The translations under genes and the position numbers were made by a program. The notes beneath the pieces were generated by a model. The model saw nothing but the letters and a program-made list of their open reading frames with translations, ran no database searches and was not told the DNA's origin. Positions 25,930 to 34,727 of a DNA stretch of 64,000 nucleotides are shown piece after piece; within the stretch, counting starts at the first letter, position 1; every line of letters starts with the position of its first letter. The stretch comes from Lachnospiraceae bacterium (GTDB taxonomy: Bacteria; Bacillota; Clostridia; Lachnospirales; Lachnospiraceae): the NCBI GenBank assembly GCA_024681795.1, contig JAILAD010000042.1, positions 23,206 through 87,205 of the forward strand. Direction: 5' to 3'.

Positions 25930-27081
25930 ATGGGAAACGACTCCGAATTAAGAAATGGATCAACTGAAGAAGTTGCCAAGACGATGCCGGAAAATGCAAC
26001 CAAGGCAGAGAAAACCGAAATCAAATCCGGAAAAAAACTGACCCCCAGACAGGAAAAAATCCTAAAATATGACAGGGTTAAGGCAAGACAAATTGAAGAC
26101 ATCATGAGACAGGGACTTGCATCCAATGAGGCAGAGGCGGTTGCTGTATGGAAGAAAGGCAGAACGAAGAGACTCTGGGTTCATATCTGGGCACACAGAG
26201 GATTCTATCTGATGTTCCTTCCGGTGGCGGTTTTTGTATTGATTCTTTATTACTGGCCGATGCTTGGTATCCGGTACTCATTCTTTGATTATAAACCGGT
26301 AGGCTCCCCGTCTTTCGTAGGACTTGCACATTTCCAGAAAATGTTCTCCACCAAGGCATTCTGGACATCCTTCGGAAACACGCTTTTCCTGAGTATTATG
26401 AAACTGCTTATTACGACGGCAACATCGGTTATCGTATCGGTTTTCTTAAACGAGATGAAGAACATCTATGCAAAGAAAACCCTGCAGACATTGATTTACC
26501 TTCCCCACTTCATGTCCTGGGCGGTTGTGGCATCAATCTTTTCCTTGATTTTAAGCCCTTCCGCAACCGGTATGATCAACGGAATTTTAAAGGATCTGAA
26601 TATCATTAATCCTGACGGATCCGGTATTTACTTCCTTGCAGACAAAGCATGGTGGAGACCGATTTTCTTCCTGATTAACATTTGGAAGGAAACAGGTTGG
26701 GGAACCGTAATCTTCCTTGCGACGCTTTCCGGAATTAACCCGGAACTTTATGAAGCAGCAGATATCGACGGTGCTTCCAGACTTCAGAAAATATGGTATG
26801 TAACGGTACCTGCACTTTCCCAGACAATTATTATCGTATTGATTCTGAACCTTGCAAAAGTTATGAATATGTTCGAATCCGTATTCGTATTATATAACTC
26901 GGCAGTATATGATGTTTCGGATGTTATCTCCACTTACATCTACAGACAGACATTTACGATAGCCCTTCCGAACTACGGTTATACGACTGCGGTTGGTTTG
27001 TTTAAATCCCTCGTCGGAGGCGGTCTTGTAATCCTGTGCAACTGGATCAGTAAGAAGATTCGCGGACGCGGAATATTATAA
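25930..27081 (+). CDS. ABC transporter permease, LplB type
   Basis: 383 residues. A long charged N-terminus (about 1-85, with GKKLTPRQEKILKYDR) precedes six membrane segments. The coupling EAA loop reads EAADIDGASRLQKIWYVTVP near 275. This is the first membrane subunit of a CUT1-type sugar importer. The N-terminal extension is longer than in typical LplB proteins. AAGGAAGAAG precedes the ATG. There is no ATP-binding gene in the window, so a shared MsmX-like ATPase is expected. Confidence 0.92.
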   Translation: MGNDSELRNGSTEEVAKTMPENATKAEKTEIKSGKKLTPRQEKILKYDRVKARQIEDIMRQGLASNEAEAVAVWKKGRTKRLWVHIWAHRGFYLMFLPVAVFVLILYYWPMLGIRYSFFDYKPVGSPSFVGLAHFQKMFSTKAFWTSFGNTLFLSIMKLLITTATSVIVSVFLNEMKNIYAKKTLQTLIYLPHFMSWAVVASIFSLILSPSATGMINGILKDLNIINPDGSGIYFLADKAWWRPIFFLINIWKETGWGTVIFLATLSGINPELYEAADIDGASRLQKIWYVTVPALSQTIIIVLILNLAKVMNMFESVFVLYNSAVYDVSDVISTYIYRQTFTIALPNYGYTTAVGLFKSLVGGGLVILCNWISKKIRGRGIL

Positions 27082-27096
27082 GAGGAGGGACGCGAG

Positions 27097-27996
27097 ATGA
27101 CTTTAAAAGAAAACGAAAAGCAGACAGATAAGAAAAAAATCGCTATTGAACAGACCAAACCGAAGAAAAAAATCGACTGGTTTGATATTGTAAACTACAT
27201 AGTATTCACGATTATTGCACTGATTATTTTAATCCCGATTTGGAAGGTTCTGGTTGACTCCTTTAACCAGGTTGGTGTATATCAGTTCAAACTTTTACCG
27301 ACTAAATTCACGATTGACGGATACCGCGTAATTCTGGAAACCAAGCAGTTATACAGACCGTTCCTGAATTCCTTCATTACAACGATTGTCGGAACACTGG
27401 CCGGACTTGCGGTAGCAACGCTTGGCGGATATGTATTATCCCAGGAAGAACTTCCCGGAAGAGCAGCACTTGCATATTTCCTCCTCTTCACGATGATTTT
27501 CTCCGGTGGTATGATTCCTGAATACCTCGTTATGAAGAAATTACATCTTGTAAACTCCATGTGGATCCTGGTTGTAAAACATGCAGTAAATGTTTATAAC
27601 ATTATCCTGATGAAAAACTTCTTCGAGGGAATCCCGAAATCTTTACACGAAGCAGCACGAATCGACGGATGTTCCACGATGGGAATTTTCTTCAAAATCG
27701 TACTTCCGCTATCCAAGGCAGCTCTTGCTTCTGTAGGACTTATGTATGCGGTAACCGTATGGAATGATTACTCAACCGTTAAGATTTATATTACGGATCC
27801 GAACCAGGTTAACTTCCAGTATAAACTGCGTAACATGATCATGGACGGTGATACTCCTACCACATCTTATGATGTATCACAGACAACACTGTTTAATGCA
27901 GGAATCGTATCGGCAATCCTTCCTTTCATGATTCTGTATCCGTTCTTACAGCAGTACTTCGTACAGGGTGTTAACATCGGTGCGGTGAAAGAATAA
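27097..27996 (+). CDS. ABC transporter permease, YtcP/LplC type
   Basis: 299 residues, 15 bp after the LplB-type gene. Six membrane segments from about residue 30. EAA loop EAARIDGCSTMGIFFKIVLP near 188. The C-terminus QQYFVQGVNIGAVKE is the standard end of carbohydrate permeases of this group. It is the second membrane subunit of the importer. GAGGAGGGA precedes the start. A strong terminator follows. Confidence 0.93.
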   Translation: MTLKENEKQTDKKKIAIEQTKPKKKIDWFDIVNYIVFTIIALIILIPIWKVLVDSFNQVGVYQFKLLPTKFTIDGYRVILETKQLYRPFLNSFITTIVGTLAGLAVATLGGYVLSQEELPGRAALAYFLLFTMIFSGGMIPEYLVMKKLHLVNSMWILVVKHAVNVYNIILMKNFFEGIPKSLHEAARIDGCSTMGIFFKIVLPLSKAALASVGLMYAVTVWNDYSTVKIYITDPNQVNFQYKLRNMIMDGDTPTTSYDVSQTTLFNAGIVSAILPFMILYPFLQQYFVQGVNIGAVKE

Positions 27997-28015
27997 GAAC
28001 CCCATTTAAAGCCAC

Positions 28016-28060
28016 GACCGGAGTTTTCCGTACTGGGTACGGAAAATATCCGGTCCTTTT
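28016..28060 (+). terminator. Intrinsic terminator of the importer operon
   Basis: Two-part stem: GACCGGA/TCCGGTC outer (28016-28022 with 28049-28055) and TTTTCCGTAC/GTACGGAAAA inner (28024-28033 with 28037-28046), then CTTTTATTTTATT. Confidence 0.9.
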
Positions 28061-28097
28061 ATTTTATTATAATTCAGTATAATTCAGGAGAATGAAT

Positions 28098-28838
28098 ATG
28101 AGCAAAAAGCGTATATTATGGGCGGGTGATTCAACCGTCCAGTTCAATGGTATCGTAACATATCCGCAAACCGGAATCGGTCAGGTGATGCCGTTATATC
28201 TGGCATCGGACACTGAGGTTTTGAATCACGCAAAAAACGGCAGGTCTACGAAAAGCTTTATTTCGGACGGCAGACTTGATAAGATTGAGGAAGAAATTTC
28301 GAAAGGTGATTTTCTTTTTATTCAGTTCGGACACAATGATGAAAAGGAAAGTGATGCCGAACGTTTTACCAGACCGGATGTTGAATTTAAAGAGAACTTA
28401 AGAAAATACATTGCGGTTGCACGTAATGCCGGGGCATATCCGGTGCTGATTACGCCTCTTACGAGAAGAACTTTTGTGAGTGAGCATAAACTCGATCCGG
28501 GAAAACATGCCGAATATGTTCGTGCCATGAAAGAAACGGCAAAAGAGAATGAAGTTCCGTTAATCGATCTGTATACGATGTCGAGGGAGGGCGTAGAAAA
28601 AGCCGGTGACAAAGTAACTTACAACTGGTATATGCATGTCCCTGCAAATGTTTATCCGTATAAGCCGGACGGACTCGATACCGACAATACGCATCTTCAG
28701 TATGCCGGAGCAGTGATTTTTGCAGGCATGATTGCGAAGGGACTCCGTGATCTGGGAGGAATGTATGCAGACCTTGTAAGAGAGGACTGGGACGGAAAAA
28801 TTCGTCTTTATTATCCGGGAGAACTTACGGAAGAATAA
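28098..28838 (+). CDS. CE12-type rhamnogalacturonan acetylesterase (SGNH hydrolase)
   Basis: 246 residues. SGNH blocks: WAGDST (Ser12 nucleophile), KNGRST (Gly48), FGHND (Asn80), and DNTHLQYAGA near 195-205 (Asp and His). CE12 enzymes remove acetyl groups from rhamnogalacturonan or pectin; the same family includes YesT/YesY. It has no signal peptide, so it acts on imported oligosaccharides. The ATG at 28098 has AGGAG seven bases upstream, better than the ATG at 28092. Confidence 0.88.
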   Translation: MSKKRILWAGDSTVQFNGIVTYPQTGIGQVMPLYLASDTEVLNHAKNGRSTKSFISDGRLDKIEEEISKGDFLFIQFGHNDEKESDAERFTRPDVEFKENLRKYIAVARNAGAYPVLITPLTRRTFVSEHKLDPGKHAEYVRAMKETAKENEVPLIDLYTMSREGVEKAGDKVTYNWYMHVPANVYPYKPDGLDTDNTHLQYAGAVIFAGMIAKGLRDLGGMYADLVREDWDGKIRLYYPGELTEE

Positions 28839-28863
28839 GATTCAGGAAAAATAACAGAGTATA

Positions 28864-30225
28864 ATGAAACAGAAAATCAGTGAAAAAACAACGAATGAAA
28901 TACTGAGCGGAAATCTGGTTAAGGCGATTCTTTCGTTGTCGATTCCGGTCATGATCAACAGTTTTATCCAGACCATGTATAATTTAACCGATACATACTG
29001 GCTCGGAAAACTGGGGACGGATGAACTGGCTGCAATCAATCTTGTTACGCCGGTTCAGAATATTGTCATCAATTTCGGAAGCGGTCTTACTGTGGCCGGT
29101 TCCGTTTTGATTGCCCGTTATATAGGCGCGAGAAAAAAAGAAGAAGCAAAATCCATGGCGAATCAGATTTTTGCGTGTTCCCTGATTTTTTCCGTTACCT
29201 GTGCACTTACGGTATTTCTGCTTTCCGGTCTGATTGTAAAATGGCTCGGTGCTGAAGATGCGGTATATGAGGGTGCAAAAACATATCTGCAGCTTGTAAT
29301 TCTGGATATGCCGTTTTTATATACGATTAATATGTTTCAGTCCGTGTACCAGGCACAGGGAGATACGGTGAAACCGATGCTTTTGAATCTTTTGGGTATC
29401 GGAATCAATATGATTCTGGATCCGCTTCTGATGGTTGTTTTCCGGTTCGGTGTTTCCGGTGCTGCACTGGCAACCGTATTTGCAAAACTGATTCCCGCGA
29501 CAGTGGCGTTTATTCTTTTGCACGGCCGGAAAAACGGGGTGTATCTGGATCTGAAACATTTGAAATTTGAAAAGGAAAAACTGAAGGATATTGTGGTAGT
29601 CGGTTTTCCTTCGGCAATCGGCGGAAGTGTAACACAGTTTGCGTTTCTGCTAATGTCAAAAAATGTACTCGTATACAGCAAGGAAGCGATGGCAGCATAC
29701 GGCGTCGGAAATAAAATCAACGGTCTGATTTCCCTTCCGTCAAACGGAGTCGGTTCGGCGGTATCCATTATCGTCAGTCAGAATATGGGGGCTGACCAGC
29801 CTAAAAGAGCGCAGAAGGCTTATTATCTTTCCATGATTGGGATTACGACATTTCTGTTGATCGGCGGATTTATTCTTTCCCGCAATGCGGTTTCGACTTC
29901 CATAGTAAAAATATTTTCCGCTGACGAAGCAGTAATTCCGATGGCTGCAAATTATTTATCCATTCTGGCTCTTTGGTGTTTTGCAAACGGAGTATATAAT
30001 TCGACGTCCGGATTTTTCAGAGGGTGCGGTCATACGGAAGTGACGATGGCGGTTGATATCGCAAGGCTCTGGATTTTCCGTTTCGCGACATTGTTTTTCT
30101 GCCAGAAAGTACTGCACATGGGAGTGGAGAGTATCTGGTACTCCGTGGTTATATCAAACGGACTTGCGCCGTTTACGCTTATGATTATTTACCTGACCGG
30201 GTACTGGAAGAAGAAAAGAATTTGA
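28864..30225 (+). CDS. MATE family transporter
   Basis: 453 residues, about twelve membrane segments. The start KISEKTTNEILSGNLVKAILSLSIPVMI and the motif LTDTYWLGKLGTDELAAI are typical of DinF/NorM-like MATE proteins of Clostridia. It exports an unknown compound. It is only distantly similar to the MATE protein at 5619. It lies 25 bp after the CE12 gene but has no evident link to pectin use. The ribosome site is weak (ACAGAG). Confidence 0.9.
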   Translation: MKQKISEKTTNEILSGNLVKAILSLSIPVMINSFIQTMYNLTDTYWLGKLGTDELAAINLVTPVQNIVINFGSGLTVAGSVLIARYIGARKKEEAKSMANQIFACSLIFSVTCALTVFLLSGLIVKWLGAEDAVYEGAKTYLQLVILDMPFLYTINMFQSVYQAQGDTVKPMLLNLLGIGINMILDPLLMVVFRFGVSGAALATVFAKLIPATVAFILLHGRKNGVYLDLKHLKFEKEKLKDIVVVGFPSAIGGSVTQFAFLLMSKNVLVYSKEAMAAYGVGNKINGLISLPSNGVGSAVSIIVSQNMGADQPKRAQKAYYLSMIGITTFLLIGGFILSRNAVSTSIVKIFSADEAVIPMAANYLSILALWCFANGVYNSTSGFFRGCGHTEVTMAVDIARLWIFRFATLFFCQKVLHMGVESIWYSVVISNGLAPFTLMIIYLTGYWKKKRI

Positions 30226-30230
30226 AAAAG

Positions 30231-30254
30231 AGAGCATAAAAAAGAGCGTAAAAA
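30231..30254. repeat. 12-bp tandem duplication after the MATE gene
   Basis: AGAGCATAAAAA (30231-30242) and AGAGCGTAAAAA (30243-30254) lie directly after the MATE stop codon. Confidence 0.6.
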
Positions 30255-30280
30255 GAACAATAACAATAAACATAAAAAGA

Positions 30281-30309
30281 CCGCAGGTGCAGTTGCATCT
30301 GCGGAATTT
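30281..30309. terminator. Bidirectional terminator between MATE gene and uxaC
   Basis: Eleven-bp stem (30281-30291 with 30294-30304, one G-U), followed by AATTTTT on plus and preceded by a run of A on plus. It therefore serves both convergent genes. Confidence 0.8.
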
Positions 30310-30343
30310 TTATGCTTTAAAGTTAGGAGTGCTTTAAAGCAGT

Positions 30344-31750
30344 TTATAAGGGGAATTGAAAATATTGGATGGCATTGTTATAAGAGATTCCTTTAACGAT
30401 TTCTTCAAGGGTTTCATAATCTTCCGGGAATTCTCCGTTCTCCACGAAATCTCCCAAAAGGTTGCAGAGTATTCTGCGGAAATATTCGTGTCTTGTGTAG
30501 GATAAAAAGCTTCTGGAATCAGTCAGCATTCCGACAAATCCGGAAAGGTTACCGAGATTTGCCAAAGATAACATCTGATTCTGCATACCGATTTTATGAT
30601 CGTTAAACCACCACGCGCTTCCCTGCTGGATTTTGCCGACTGCATCGGAGTTCTGGAAGCATCCGAGGATGGTTCCGATAGCTTCGTTGTCATTGGGATT
30701 CAGACTGTAAAGGATGGTCTTGGGCAGTTTGTTTTCTTTATTCAGTGCATTTAAGAAGTCGGCCATCTGGGAAGACGGAGCATAATTGTTGATGCAGTCG
30801 TAACCGGTATCCGGTCCCAAAGATGCAAACATTAAATCGTTATTATCCCGCTTGCATCCGTAGTGGAGCTGCATAACCCATTTGCGGTCTGCGTATTCTT
30901 TTCCGACAGTGAGCATAAATGCTGTTTTGAATTTCAGTTCTTCTTCTCTGGTAACGGAATTTCCCGCAAGACGTTTAGAGAAAATTTCTTCAATTTCGTT
31001 TTCGTCTGCCGGTGCATACATAACATATTCAAGTGCATGATCGGATACGAGACATCCGTTTTCCGCAAAGAAATCCATACGTTTTTTCAGTGCGGAGGAT
31101 AAGTCCTTAAAGGATTTGATTTCGATTCCGGATACTTCCGAAAGCTTTCCGAGGTAAGTTAAGTAATCCGGTTTTTCGATATTCATCGCTTTATCGGGAC
31201 GCCATGCCGGAAGAACTTTTACTTCGAAAGAAGCATCTTCGCGGATGACTTTATGCCATTCGAGAGAATCTACGGGATCGTCCGTTGTACAAATTAATGT
31301 AACGTTTGATTTGCGGATTAAATTCCGGACACTCATGGAAGGATCCTTCAGTTTTTCGTTGCAAAGTTCCCAGACTTCTTTTGCGGTATTTTTGTTCAGA
31401 GTTCCGTGATAATCGAAATAACGCTGCAGTTCCAGGTGACTCCAATGATAAAGGGGATTGCCGATTGCGTGCCCCAGGCATTCTGCCCATTTTTCAAATT
31501 TCTCGTAATCGGAAGCATCTCCTGTAATATACTTTTCGTCGACTCCGCAGGAACGCATGAATCGCCATTTGTAATGATCGCCGCCAAGCCATACCTGTGT
31601 AATATTGTCAAATTTTCTGTCTTCGGCAATTTCCTTCGGATTGATGTGACAGTGATAATCGAGCACGGGAGTCTTTTCAGCATATTCGTGGAATAACTTC
31701 TGTGCGGTTTCGGTGGACAAAAGAAAATCCTTATCCATAAATTTTTTCAT
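30344..31750 (-). CDS. uxaC: Glucuronate/galacturonate isomerase
   Basis: 468 residues, normal UxaC length. Converts D-galacturonate to D-tagaturonate (and glucuronate to fructuronate), the first intracellular step of the isomerase route. The metal-binding HCHINP (His33, His35) is in place, and the family block KWRFMRSCGV follows near 78. It lies 57 bp downstream of the LacI-type regulator gene on the same strand, so both probably share the promoter at 32999-33027. AAGGAAA precedes the ATG. Confidence 0.95.
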   Translation of the reverse strand: MKKFMDKDFLLSTETAQKLFHEYAEKTPVLDYHCHINPKEIAEDRKFDNITQVWLGGDHYKWRFMRSCGVDEKYITGDASDYEKFEKWAECLGHAIGNPLYHWSHLELQRYFDYHGTLNKNTAKEVWELCNEKLKDPSMSVRNLIRKSNVTLICTTDDPVDSLEWHKVIREDASFEVKVLPAWRPDKAMNIEKPDYLTYLGKLSEVSGIEIKSFKDLSSALKKRMDFFAENGCLVSDHALEYVMYAPADENEIEEIFSKRLAGNSVTREEELKFKTAFMLTVGKEYADRKWVMQLHYGCKRDNNDLMFASLGPDTGYDCINNYAPSSQMADFLNALNKENKLPKTILYSLNPNDNEAIGTILGCFQNSDAVGKIQQGSAWWFNDHKIGMQNQMLSLANLGNLSGFVGMLTDSRSFLSYTRHEYFRRILCNLLGDFVENGEFPEDYETLEEIVKGISYNNAIQYFQFPL

Positions 31751-31807
31751 AGTATTTATTTCCTTTCTGCCAATTTATACGCAGCGGCAGACATTTTTTA
31801 CATTGCA

Positions 31808-32812
31808 TTAAGTGGTATAACGCTCGACCAGTTCACCGGAGAAAATGATTTTCTGAGGTGTTTCAACTCCGCTTAAAACCTGAATGCAGGATTTAACGAG
31901 CTGATTGCACTGATCCTCAAGATGGTTGTTAACGCTTGTAAGTTCCGGTTCACATGTAATGGTAAGAATCGAATTGTTGTATCCGATGACCGCAAGATCT
32001 TTCGGAATGTTTCGCCTGGCAACTTTTGCATATTTTAATGCGCCGCTTGCAAGAGAATCATCTGCACAGAGAATCGCATCAAAATCTATTTTTTTCTTTC
32101 CGAGGGACAGAAGGAAATCTCTCATTCCGTCAATGTCGTCACGTTTTCCCTCGAAGAACTGCTCGTAATTTTTGTTCAGCTCCATTTCCTTCATTAAAAT
32201 GGCGGAACGGTATCCGGAAAGTTTACGGATTGCGGAATAGGAATGGGAATTGTAGAGATACAGAATCCTTTTCCGCTTGTGTTCCAAAAGCCATATTGTT
32301 GCATCCATCGTGGATTTGAAATCATCGCAGAGAACACAGTAAACGTTCGGACAGTTAAAATCTGCATTTAAAAGCATAACAGGAACTTTTTCGGCAGCCT
32401 GACGGATATAATCGTTATCTGCATCGTTGCTTTCTATAAAAGAAGAACCGACTAAAATAACACAGTCAACGCGTTGCTTCATCATCATTTCCAGGGAAGA
32501 TTTTCTTGTTTCCAGGCTGTAGCCGGTGCAGGCAAGAATTGCATTGTAGCCGCCTGCACGGAGTCCCTGTTCAATGTAATAAACAGCTTTTGCAAGATAG
32601 ATATCGGAAGAGTCGGCACAAAGGATTCCGACGCAGTTCATGGAATCAAGGCCGAGGCCTCTTGCAAATACATTGGGAGAGTATCCGCATTCGTTGATCA
32701 CGTCCAATACTTTCTGCTTTGTTTTCGGGCTTACATTGCTGCTTCCGTTTAATACGCGTGAAACGGTGGCAATGGAAACCCCTGCTTTTTCTGAAATGTC
32801 ATAAATAGTCAT
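31808..32812 (-). CDS. LacI family transcription regulator of the pectin locus
   Basis: 334 residues. Helix-turn-helix at 3-22 (IYDISEKAGVSIATVSRVLN), hinge helix near 50, then a periplasmic-binding-like effector domain. It lies between the two arms of the uronate regulon, and the promoters of its own operon and of uxaB each have a palindromic operator at the start of transcription. The effector is likely galacturonate, tagaturonate or KDG, as for other uronate LacI regulators; this is inference. AAGGGGAATTC precedes the ATG. Confidence 0.92.
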   Translation of the reverse strand: MTIYDISEKAGVSIATVSRVLNGSSNVSPKTKQKVLDVINECGYSPNVFARGLGLDSMNCVGILCADSSDIYLAKAVYYIEQGLRAGGYNAILACTGYSLETRKSSLEMMMKQRVDCVILVGSSFIESNDADNDYIRQAAEKVPVMLLNADFNCPNVYCVLCDDFKSTMDATIWLLEHKRKRILYLYNSHSYSAIRKLSGYRSAILMKEMELNKNYEQFFEGKRDDIDGMRDFLLSLGKKKIDFDAILCADDSLASGALKYAKVARRNIPKDLAVIGYNNSILTITCEPELTSVNNHLEDQCNQLVKSCIQVLSGVETPQKIIFSGELVERYTT

Positions 32813-32972
32813 CCGAATTCCCCTTGTGAATAGGTGCTGACCGGTGGTACGGCAGGTGGTGAGCCTGTATTACAGTTGTCGATTTATTGCTCTTTGAAAA
32901 TGAAATTTTCAAGTTCTTTCATAAATAACGGTTTAAAAACCGGCGTTATTTGTTCTTCTATGAAAGAAATTA

Positions 32973-32986
32973 TGAAAACAGTTACA
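32973..32986. promoter_or_regulatory. Operator of the lacI-uxaC promoter
   Basis: TGAAAACAGTTACA lies just downstream of the predicted leftward start of transcription. It has an exact inverse copy at 23889-23902 and matches the perfect operator at 11 of 14 positions, which suggests weaker autoregulation. Confidence 0.65.
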
Positions 32987-32998
32987 TAATTCAACTTG

Positions 32999-33027
32999 AT
33001 TATACAACCATAATAAAAAAAGGGCAA
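32999..33027 (-). promoter_or_regulatory. Promoter of lacI-uxaC
   Basis: Minus strand TTGCCC (33022-33027), 17-bp spacer, perfect TATAAT (32999-33004). The 396-bp gap 32813-33208 holds this promoter, the rightward uxaB promoter and two operators. Between 32813 and 32970 a short inverted repeat around 32930-32950 (CGGTTTAAAAACCG) is seen. Confidence 0.7.
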
Positions 33028-33096
33028 GGAAAAAATTGATAAAAAACCGAGAAAGTTTTTGTGGAAAAAAACAGTAATAAAAAGAAAGTTATCCTA

Positions 33097-33125
33097 TTGA
33101 CGAATTTTGACAAGTACATTATGAT
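33097..33125 (+). promoter_or_regulatory. Promoter of the uxaB operon
   Basis: TTGACG (33097-33102), 17-bp spacer, TATGAT (33120-33125). Transcription would start near 33132, at the edge of the operator. Confidence 0.7.
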
Positions 33126-33132
33126 AATAATA

Positions 33133-33146
33133 TGTAAGCGCTTTCA
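33133..33146. promoter_or_regulatory. LacI/CcpA-type operator of the uxaB operon
   Basis: TGTAAGCGCTTTCA is the exact reverse complement of the importer operator at 24023-24036. It sits on the expected start of transcription. Confidence 0.8.
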
Positions 33147-33208
33147 TAAAGCCTTGCGTGTTTCAATAAAGAATATGAGATAGAAAGCTTTAGCTTCAGG
33201 AGAACGAA

Positions 33209-34669
33209 ATGAATTATTTAAACAAAGAATTGAGCGGAAAAAAAGAACGTCCCATTAAAGTATTGCAGTTCGGCGAAGGTAATTTTCTTCGCGGATTTGT
33301 AGATTACATGATTGATATAGCCAATGAAGAAGGCAAATTTGACGGCGACATCGTTTTGATTAAGCCCATCGAGTTCGGATCCCTGGAGCGCTTCGGCAAA
33401 CAGGACTGCCAGTATACCGTATCCTTAAGAGGAATCATTGACGGCAAGGCAGAAGTAAAAAACAGAATTATTACAAGTGTTGCCGATACGGCAGATGCAA
33501 TTAATGAATATGAAAAATACAGTGAGTATGCAAAACTTGATACTTTGAGATTTATCGTTTCCAATACTACGGAAGCAGGAATTGTATATGACGAAAACGA
33601 TCGGTTCGATTATCTTCCTCCTCACACTTTTCCCGGGAAGCTGACCAAATTTTTGTTTGAGCGCTTTCAGTATTTTGAAGGAGCTGCAGACAAGGGTCTG
33701 GTTATGCTTCCCGTCGAACTGATCGACGACAACGGAATTCATTTGAAGGAATGTATTTTAAAACAGATTGAGAATTGGAACCTCGGAGAAGAGTTTAAAA
33801 ACTGGGTGAATGAATCCTGTATCTTCTGCTCCACGCTTGTTGACAGAATCATAACCGGATATCCCAAAGGAGAAGACGAGAAACTCTGGGAAGAATGGGG
33901 TTATAAGGATGAACTTATTGTAACAGGAGAACCGTTTGCACTCTGGGTAATCGAATGCCCGAAGGATATAAGCGGTGAGCTTCCTCTCGATCAGGCAGGA
34001 CTTCCGGTTATTTATACCGATAACCAGAAACCATACAAACAGAGAAAGGTAAGAATATTAAACGGTGCTCATACTTCCTTTGTTCTTGCTTCCTTCCTTT
34101 GCGGAAACGATATTGTACTTCAGTCTATGGAAGATGAGGACATTATGAAATATATTCAGAGTACGATTTACGATGAAGTAATTCCTACCCTGACATTGCC
34201 TGAAAAGGATCTGAAAGATTTTGCGGAAGCAGTAATTACACGTTTTAAGAACCCGTATGTAAAACATGCACTTCTTTCCATTTCCTTAAACTCCGTATCA
34301 AAGTGGAGAGCAAGATGTATGCCGAGCTTTCTCGGATATGTTGAAAAATTCGGAAAACTGCCTGCACACTTAACCTTCTCTCTGGCAGCGCTGATGGCAT
34401 TCTATACCGGCAGCGAAATCAAAGAAGGCGCTTTGATCGGTCACCGTAACGGAGAAGAATATAAGGTAATGGATGATGCATCCGTTCTTGAATTCTTTGC
34501 GGCAAACTCCGGCAAAGAAGCAAAAGAGTTTGCTTCTGCATTCCTCGGAAGAGAAGATTTCTTCGGCCGGAACTTAAATGAAGTAAACGGATTAACCGAT
34601 GCGGTTGCCGGATATTTATCGGATATCAGAACACTCGGTATGAGAGAAGCAATTAAAAAGAACCTGTAA
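33209..34669 (+). CDS. uxaB: Tagaturonate reductase (altronate oxidoreductase)
   Basis: 486 residues of the polyol-specific long-chain dehydrogenase family. Reduces D-tagaturonate to D-altronate with NADH. The N-terminal nucleotide-binding block is VLQFGEGNFLRGFVDYMID (about 19-37). The C-terminal helical domain holds KNPYVKHALLSISLNSVSKW near 350, the family's catalytic lysine/asparagine region. UxaB is preferred over the related UxuB by the LQFGEGNFLR start and by UxaA next door. Strong AGGAG site. First gene of the rightward uronate operon. Confidence 0.92.
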   Translation: MNYLNKELSGKKERPIKVLQFGEGNFLRGFVDYMIDIANEEGKFDGDIVLIKPIEFGSLERFGKQDCQYTVSLRGIIDGKAEVKNRIITSVADTADAINEYEKYSEYAKLDTLRFIVSNTTEAGIVYDENDRFDYLPPHTFPGKLTKFLFERFQYFEGAADKGLVMLPVELIDDNGIHLKECILKQIENWNLGEEFKNWVNESCIFCSTLVDRIITGYPKGEDEKLWEEWGYKDELIVTGEPFALWVIECPKDISGELPLDQAGLPVIYTDNQKPYKQRKVRILNGAHTSFVLASFLCGNDIVLQSMEDEDIMKYIQSTIYDEVIPTLTLPEKDLKDFAEAVITRFKNPYVKHALLSISLNSVSKWRARCMPSFLGYVEKFGKLPAHLTFSLAALMAFYTGSEIKEGALIGHRNGEEYKVMDDASVLEFFAANSGKEAKEFASAFLGREDFFGRNLNEVNGLTDAVAGYLSDIRTLGMREAIKKNL

Positions 34670-34727
34670 ATATCAGCAAACTGATAATTTGTAAACGGAT
34701 AAAATAAAAAGAAACCAAAGGAACAAT

